Source: Opitutaceae bacterium (GTDB lineage Bacteria; Verrucomicrobiota; Verrucomicrobiia; Opitutales; Opitutaceae). Taken from it: a DNA stretch of 64,000 bases. Shown piece by piece: positions 58,966 to 64,000 of this stretch. The stretch lies in assembly GCA_028284385.1 (NCBI GenBank), contig JANQRT010000058.1, positions 272,867 through 336,866 of the forward strand, written 5' to 3'. The position numbers were made by a program, and so were the translations under genes. Position 1 is the first letter of the stretch, and the number at the start of each line of letters is the position of its first letter. The notes under the pieces were generated by a model that worked only from the letters and a program-made list of their open reading frames with translations, ran no database searches and had not been told where the DNA came from.

Positions 58966-59049
58966 GTCGGAAATTGGTATGCGAGTTTACGAGTCGATTG
59001 CAGGGGAAGCTAAGAGGAGGAGAGCTTGTATAGCTGGCGCTTTTGCAGC

Positions 59050-60741
59050 CTATTGTTTTTTCTTTTTCGCCTCCCACTTTGCTCTCATGTTGGAATAGAC
59101 AATTCCCCATGGCTCGACCCTGTTGGCTGCGGCCCAGGCGTTCCATTTGTTCTCGAGTTCCTTCGCTTTCTCCGCGTTTACGAGAACGCGGTTGACGGAT
59201 TCGATCTTGTCGTTGTTCCACCAGCGATCTTTTGGGCTGAAGTCGTAGAGTTCCCAATCTTGATCCTTGCGCGCGACTAGCTTCCAGTCGCCGTCGCGGA
59301 TAGCGCGATTGCCTTCGTGTTCCCAGTATAGAGTCCTGGGACCGATGGATTCTCCGTTGAAAACGGTCCTGAGAGATTCGCCAGCGAGTTCGGGCGCGGC
59401 CTGACCGTTTCGCTCCGAAAGCGGCTCGGCTCCCGCCATGTCTAGGAAGGTTGGATACAAATCGATGATGTGACCGACCTGGTGGCTGAGGCTGCCGGCG
59501 GCGATTTCGAGATCGACGTTTTCGCCGGCCCAGGCAATGAGCGGAGTGGCGATGCCGCCTTGATGGTTCTCACGCTTATAGCGGCGAAAGGGCGTGTTGG
59601 ATACGTTGGCCCAACCGCGACCTAGACTTGAAGTCCAGCCGCCTTTGCGTCCCCATTCTTCGTAGTTAGAGGGATTGGCGTCGTGCCCATTGATGCCGAA
59701 GAGACCGGTTTCCTTGGTGGCGCCATTGTCGGAGAGAAAGACGATGAGGGTGTCGTCGAGCTGACCGTTCTCCTCAAGCGCGTCGACCAGGCGGCCGACG
59801 TTCTGATCGAGGCAGTCGATGATGGCGCAGTAGAGAGCGAACTTCAGATCGAGCTCGTCTTTTTCCGCTTCGGAGAAGGTGTTCCAATCGGGAGCGTCGC
59901 GCTCGGTGAGAGGCGTTCTTTCCGGGAGCATTCCGTATTCAATCATCTTGGACAGCCGGTTTCTGCGGAATGGATCCCAGCCTTTATCCTTGAACTTTCC
60001 GCGGTATTTGGCGGTGTCCTCCGGCTTGGCGTGGAGCGGGAAATGCGGCGCATTGTGAGCGACGTACATGAAGAAGGGCTGATCCTTTTTTGCGGCGGCG
60101 TGCTCTTCGATGAAGTGGATAGCGTAGTCTGTGTAGGTGTCCGTGGTGTAGAACTCGCGGTCGGGATGAAGATGGTTGACCGGATCTTTTCCGGCAGGAT
60201 TTACGATTTCGTTGTCCAGGTAGATATCGGTACCTGGGACGATCGTGTAGTAGGAATCCACATACCCTCGCGAACCGTAGAAACGGTCAAAGCCGCGAGC
60301 GTTAGGGGATCCCTCGTCGGCCCAGCCGAGATGCCACTTGCCCACCATGTAGGTCGCGTAACCGCTGGCTTTGAGAGCTTCGGGAAGCGTGACCGCCTCT
60401 TCGTTGAGCTTGGTGGAGTAGCCGGGAAAGTCGGTTTCGCTGAGCATGTGACCGACGCCCGCTTTGTGAGGATAGAGTCCGGTGAGAAAGGAAGCCCGAG
60501 ACGGACAGCAGCGGCCGGTATTGTAGAAATTAGTGAAGCGGATTCCTTCTTGAGCGAGCGAGTCGAGCTCGGGCGTTTCGATTTGCGAGCCATAGGAGCC
60601 GAGGTCTGAATAGCCCATGTCGTCGGCGAGGATCACTACGATATTCGGTTTCGACAGGCTCACCACAGGCGGCTGTTTCGCGTAGGCGACGCAAGCGCTT
60701 GCTATGAGCCCTGCTATAAATGCGATCATTCGGTTGGTCAT
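59050..60741 (-). CDS. Exported type I sulfatase, arylsulfatase-like
   Basis: Sulfatase with signal 'RMIAFIAGLIASACVAYA'. The metal start is 'KPNIVVILADDMGYSDLGSY', formylglycine is C78 in 'CCPSR', then 'YMVGKWHLGWADEGSPNARG', 'YVAHNAPHFPLHAKPEDTAK' and 'FLSDNGATKETGLFGING'. The C terminus is basic ('MRAKWEAKKKKQ'). 563 aa, paralogous to the sulfatase at 39214-40869. Its ATG overlaps the stop of the MFS gene by four bases (ATGA), so transporter and sulfatase are translationally coupled and should serve one substrate pathway. Confidence 0.9.
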   Translation of the reverse strand: MTNRMIAFIAGLIASACVAYAKQPPVVSLSKPNIVVILADDMGYSDLGSYGSQIETPELDSLAQEGIRFTNFYNTGRCCPSRASFLTGLYPHKAGVGHMLSETDFPGYSTKLNEEAVTLPEALKASGYATYMVGKWHLGWADEGSPNARGFDRFYGSRGYVDSYYTIVPGTDIYLDNEIVNPAGKDPVNHLHPDREFYTTDTYTDYAIHFIEEHAAAKKDQPFFMYVAHNAPHFPLHAKPEDTAKYRGKFKDKGWDPFRRNRLSKMIEYGMLPERTPLTERDAPDWNTFSEAEKDELDLKFALYCAIIDCLDQNVGRLVDALEENGQLDDTLIVFLSDNGATKETGLFGINGHDANPSNYEEWGRKGGWTSSLGRGWANVSNTPFRRYKRENHQGGIATPLIAWAGENVDLEIAAGSLSHQVGHIIDLYPTFLDMAGAEPLSERNGQAAPELAGESLRTVFNGESIGPRTLYWEHEGNRAIRDGDWKLVARKDQDWELYDFSPKDRWWNNDKIESVNRVLVNAEKAKELENKWNAWAAANRVEPWGIVYSNMRAKWEAKKKKQ

Positions 60742-62018
60742 GTTTGTTGTGGCTTGTTGTTTTTCGGCAATAGGGGGAGAAGGACGATAGCCAGGGCCGT
60801 GGCGCCCGCGGAGATCCAGATGAGTGGGGCTATGTTCCGTTCGAAAGCGTTCTCGTATAGGTTGCCTCCGATCTTTTCGGAGTAGCGGAAGGAAAAGTTG
60901 GAGATGGCCATAAGCCCAGCGAAGGTAAAGGCTTCCACTCGCTTGGGGCAGACTTCGGCGGCCAGCGAAAGCATCGTGAGCGTGCTAATCATCCAAGCGA
61001 ATGCGATGCAGATGTTGCACATAAGATAGGTCGTGTAGTCGTAGAAGCCTAGGTAGGCGAGCGTGGCTGACGTGTAGAGTACGACGCTCAAAATGGCGCA
61101 CTGACGGGTGGAGAAGCGTTTTCCCAGATAGAGCGCGAAAAGGAGAGCTCCTAGGACGTATCCACTTTGTCCCCACGCGGATGCGGACCCGTATTGGAAT
61201 TCCGAAATGCCGATCGTCTCGGTTGCGTGGACATACATGGGGGAGTTGAGTCCTGGTTGGAACCAGAATGCGAAAATGAAGAGCGCCGCGCCCCATAGCG
61301 GTTTCGAGCGGAAGATTCGCTTAATCCCTTGGAAGGTTTGAGCGAGGGCTTCTTTGCTTAGCTTGGATTTCTTTTCTTCCGCTAGTATCCAGGTTGCGAC
61401 AAAGAGAATTATGGGACCGGCAATGGCGATCCTGGCTGCGTTGTGCAAAGCCAGGGCGGGATCTTCCGTCGCCCGCTCAGCGAGCCATCCTCCGGCGAGA
61501 GAAGCGAAAAAGGCGGCTCCGGTGACACTTACCCATTGGATCCCTTGGAAAAACTTGATGCGACCGCTGGCTTGTCCCCGCTCGACCATCAATCCATCTA
61601 CCATGACGTCCCCCATTGCGGCTCCGAGCGAAGTGATCAGGAGGACGGTAACGATGGCATCGGCGTTGCGTAGCCCGGGAAATCCCAACCAGGTCATTGC
61701 TCCGGTACTCAGAATTGTAATGAGAAGCAGATAGCTGCGGCGACGGTATCCGAAAAATGGAACGAAATCGCTAAGGAGGCCGTATACAGGTTTAAAATAC
61801 CATGGAAAAGTGAGGATGAATCCGAGGTGGGCTAGTTGGTCCGCGCCGTAGTTGTGCGTCTCCTTGAAGAAGAAATTGATCGGCTGATACAGAATGTTCG
61901 AATATTGCGACATCCCCTGAACGACGTAGGCGAGCGCGAAGAAAGTCGCCCACCTGCGGACATTGATGGTCTTTGGTGTAGGAGTCGCTCCGGCGGAAAT
62001 ATCTAGAGTAGATGACAT
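60738..62018 (-). CDS. MFS transporter, BT1 (folate-biopterin transporter)-like
   Basis: Inner-membrane carrier with about 12 hydrophobic segments in 426 aa. Signature regions resemble the BT1/folate-biopterin branch of MFS: 'FPWYFKPVYGLLSDFVPFFG' with the following 'YRRRSYLLL', and 'LGAAMGDVMVDGLMVERGQA'. The actual substrate is probably a sugar or sugar derivative, because it is coupled to a sulfatase and embedded in a glycan locus; BT1-like carriers are often misnamed. It starts 21 bp after the M24B peptidase gene on the same strand. Confidence 0.8.
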   Translation of the reverse strand: MSSTLDISAGATPTPKTINVRRWATFFALAYVVQGMSQYSNILYQPINFFFKETHNYGADQLAHLGFILTFPWYFKPVYGLLSDFVPFFGYRRRSYLLLITILSTGAMTWLGFPGLRNADAIVTVLLITSLGAAMGDVMVDGLMVERGQASGRIKFFQGIQWVSVTGAAFFASLAGGWLAERATEDPALALHNAARIAIAGPIILFVATWILAEEKKSKLSKEALAQTFQGIKRIFRSKPLWGAALFIFAFWFQPGLNSPMYVHATETIGISEFQYGSASAWGQSGYVLGALLFALYLGKRFSTRQCAILSVVLYTSATLAYLGFYDYTTYLMCNICIAFAWMISTLTMLSLAAEVCPKRVEAFTFAGLMAISNFSFRYSEKIGGNLYENAFERNIAPLIWISAGATALAIVLLPLLPKNNKPQQT

Positions 62019-62039
62019 GCTTTGCGGGGAAGGAGGAGG

Positions 62040-63335
62040 CTAGCGTTTCGCTTTTCGCATGATGGCTTCGATTTCGCCCGCTTCGATAGGAATGTCTTCC
62101 ATGAGGTTTATGGGGCCTTCTTCGGTGATGAGGACGTCGTTTTCGAGACGGATGCCGAAGCCTTCGTCTGGGATATAGATCCCGGGTTCGATGGTGACGA
62201 TCCAACCCTCGGAGAAGCGGGCTTCGGGAGGTGTGACGTCATGGACGTCAACGCCAAGCGAGTGGCCGAGACCGTGCATAAAGTATTTACGGCAGGCGCG
62301 GTTTTCGGGCGTTTCTTTCTTGATGTCCGACTTTTTGATCAGACCGAGGGCGAGCAGCTCTTCGTTCATGAGCAGCTGCGATTCCTTCTGCCAGTCGCTG
62401 TGGAGCTTGCCGACGGAGGCGGAGTCGGTCATCTGTCGCAACACTCTCAATACGGCATTGTAGACTTGTTTTTGACGGCGTGTGAATTTTCCGGATACGG
62501 GAATCGTACGCGTCATGTCGGCGTTATAATTGGCGTAAGCAGCGCCGACGTCGAGCAGTAGGACGTCGCCTTTGCGACACTTCTTATTGTTCTCGAGATA
62601 ATGGAGAACGCAGGAGTCCACTCCGGAAGCGATAATGGGATTATAGGCGAACTTGCAACGCTTGCGGATGAACTCGTGAGCGAATTCCGCTTCGATTTCG
62701 TATTCGGCGATGCCTGGGCGCACCTTGTCGAGAACGCGTAGAAAGCCGTCTCGCGTTACGGCGCAGGCTTGCTTGATGAGATTGATCTCTTCCTTGGACT
62801 TGACTTGACGAAGCTCGTGCATGACAGGAGCGAGTCGCTCGTATCGATGTAGCGGGTACGCTCTTTGCAGATCTTCGATGAAACGGGCGTCACGAGATTG
62901 GACGTCGATCACAGCTCTGGGATGCTCATTGGTATTGAGATAGACGTGATCCGACTCGCACATGAGCAGGCGAAGGAACAAGGGAAATTCGGAGAGCCAT
63001 TTGACTTCGGCGACGCCGGAGATCCTGGTGGCGTCCTCTTTGGAATGCTTTTCGCCTTCCCAGGTTTTGAGGTGGGGATTGGGTTCACGAAGAAAGAGGA
63101 TTTCGCGGTGTTTTTCGTTGATAGCATCGGGGGCGATCATGAGCATGCTTTCTTCCTGCTCGATGCCGGCGAGGTAGAAGAGGTCGGAGTTGGGGTGCAT
63201 GCGCATAACCGCGTCCGCGTTAGCGGGCGGGATGTCGTTGGCGTTAATGAAAGCGACGGACTTCGGTTTGAGTTTCGCTCTCAGGCGGTCTCGGTTTTGC
63301 TTGAAGAGCGTATTTTTGATGGGCGTGTGGCGCAT
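62040..63335 (-). CDS. pepP: Xaa-Pro aminopeptidase (M24B)
   Basis: Cytoplasmic aminopeptidase releasing N-terminal residues before proline. An N-terminal AMP_N domain ('MRMHPNSDLFYLAGIEQEES') precedes the pita-bread catalytic domain. The five metal ligands are visible: two Asp in 'LLDVGAAYANYNADMTRTIP', His in 'MHGLGHSLGVDVHD', Glu in 'TIEPGIYIPDEG' and Glu in 'RLENDVLITEEG'. 431 aa is the usual PepP length. No signal peptide. It lies upstream of the MFS gene by 21 bp and 58 bp from the S9 peptidase stop. Confidence 0.92.
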   Translation of the reverse strand: MRHTPIKNTLFKQNRDRLRAKLKPKSVAFINANDIPPANADAVMRMHPNSDLFYLAGIEQEESMLMIAPDAINEKHREILFLREPNPHLKTWEGEKHSKEDATRISGVAEVKWLSEFPLFLRLLMCESDHVYLNTNEHPRAVIDVQSRDARFIEDLQRAYPLHRYERLAPVMHELRQVKSKEEINLIKQACAVTRDGFLRVLDKVRPGIAEYEIEAEFAHEFIRKRCKFAYNPIIASGVDSCVLHYLENNKKCRKGDVLLLDVGAAYANYNADMTRTIPVSGKFTRRQKQVYNAVLRVLRQMTDSASVGKLHSDWQKESQLLMNEELLALGLIKKSDIKKETPENRACRKYFMHGLGHSLGVDVHDVTPPEARFSEGWIVTIEPGIYIPDEGFGIRLENDVLITEEGPINLMEDIPIEAGEIEAIMRKAKR

Positions 63336-63393
63336 GGATAAAGTGTTTAGCCCGCGCTTTGCTCGTTGAGCTACGCAGGGTTCTGTGAAGTTT

Positions 63394-64000
63394 TTAGGGA
63401 TCGAAGTTGAGTAGGTGCTTGGCTAGGAATTGCATTCTTCGTTTCTTGCCATAGGGGGTCTCAGCGGCGCCGTGGCCAGCTCCAGGAATGGGGAGGAATT
63501 CGAAGTCCTTGTCGGCTTTTATAAGAGCGTCCACTACTTGATAGGTGCTGGCGGGATCGACGTTCATATCCATTTCACCAACTACAAGAAGTAGATTGCC
63601 CCCAAGGCGATGGGCGTGCTCGACGTTGGAATTTTCGACATAACTTTCGTCGAGAGGCCAGCCGAGCCACTGCTCGTTCCACCAAATCTTGTCCATGCGA
63701 TTGTCATGGCAGCCGCAATCGGCTACGGCGGTTTTGTAGAAGTCGGCGTGGTCGAGAACAGCTCGCATGGCGCTTTGACCGCCGGCGCTGCCGCCGTAGA
63801 TTCCGACTCGGGAGAGGTCCATCCAAGAGCGGGTCTCGGCGGCCGCTTTCATCCAGGCGATGCGGTCAGGGAAGCCCGAGTCCTTCAGATTTTTCCAGGC
63901 AATTTTGTGAAATTCCTTGCCGCGATGGTCTGTACCCATGCCATCAATACGAACTACGATGAAGCCCAGCTCGGCGATGGAGTGAAGTCGCTTAAGGGGG
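63394..64000 (-). CDS. S9-family prolyl oligopeptidase/DPP4-like, 5' end outside window
   Basis: C-terminal part of an alpha/beta-hydrolase peptidase; the frame stays open to the window edge, so the N-terminal beta-propeller is missing here. Visible catalytic parts are the nucleophile serine in '[19 protein letters not shown]', the Asp in '[20 protein letters not shown]' and the His in '[18 protein letters not shown]'. The strand/turn '[20 protein letters not shown]' just before is typical of the DPP4/S9B group. An internal ATG at 63939 is not the start. Confidence 0.85.
   Translation of the reverse strand, partial: PLKRLHSIAELGFIVVRIDGMGTDHRGKEFHKIAWKNLKDSGFPDRIAWMKAAAETRSWMDLSRVGIYGGSAGGQSAMRAVLDHADFYKTAVADCGCHDNRMDKIWWNEQWLGWPLDESYVENSNVEHAHRLGGNLLLVVGEMDMNVDPASTYQVVDALIKADKDFEFLPIPGAGHGAAETPYGKKRRMQFLAKHLLNFDP

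Noticed and set aside
59683..60609. Long + strand open frame (308 codons) opposite the sulfatase
   Set aside because: It is fully antisense to a sulfatase with all family motifs and has only low-complexity Val/Gly/Glu-rich sequence with no recognisable domain; it arises from GC-biased codons.

Overview
The window reads as chromosomal DNA from a Gram-negative marine-type Verrucomicrobiota, most like class Opitutae (Puniceicoccaceae/Pelagicoccus-like). The reasons are the housekeeping order ribB-ribH-nusB-ftsY, long TonB-dependent receptors that begin with an 'FTLSPF-V' motif after the signal peptide and have no SusD partner, many type I sulfatases, DUF481 and GH127 proteins, and LacI/AraC regulators. 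The taxonomy is inferred from gene content and protein style; no rRNA is present.

Layout. (1) 0-5.7 kb: a Yej/Opp-type peptide ABC importer (permease, lipoprotein binding protein, two ATPases) and a GNAT acetyltransferase, all on +. (2) 6.1-14.5 kb: housekeeping genes, namely ribB with a degenerate GTP cyclohydrolase II half, ribH, nusB, ftsY, cysE, aroC and a degenerate CobW-like protein, with a LacI regulator and a DUF481 outer-membrane protein on the minus strand. (3) 14.6-25 kb: a GT4 glycosyltransferase, then the accessory region begins with a signal-less sulfatase, an AraC regulator, a TonB receptor, a sulfatase with a helical tail and a LacI regulator. (4) 25.3-51.6 kb: the core of a polysaccharide-utilisation region, with a GH2 beta-galactosidase carrying a LamG-like insertion, sulfatases, two more TonB receptors, a cytochrome c/copper-monooxygenase-like/TPR protein, two related GH-A-like barrel hydrolases, a GH43-like propeller enzyme, a GH127 enzyme, a metallopeptidase-cyclophilin fusion and an OsmC protein. 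(5) 51.6-64 kb: an all-minus block with three sulfatases, a second GH127-type enzyme, a BT1-like MFS transporter and three peptidases (DUF885, M24B, and S9 cut by the window edge).

How it may work together. Three TonB receptors would bring oligosaccharides across the outer membrane. Six exported sulfatases and one apparently cytoplasmic sulfatase would remove sulfate esters. GH2, two GH127, GH43-like and two GH-A-like enzymes would cut the glycan, and the MFS carrier would move sugars across the inner membrane. A sulfated galactan (carrageenan- or agaran-like) or sulfated arabinogalactan is the most economical substrate guess, but this is inference. No SusD, polysaccharide lyase, sulfatase-maturating enzyme, mobile element, CRISPR array, tRNA or rRNA was seen.

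The most useful unannotated signals are two. First, four related 15-bp palindromes (AT-W-R-AAC-W-R-TT-Y-W-AT) lie upstream of glycan genes and are probably operators of a LacI-type regulator. Second, three long imperfect inverted repeats built on CCACGGAG lie between 53 and 57 kb, and one of them supplies the last codons of a peptidase gene.
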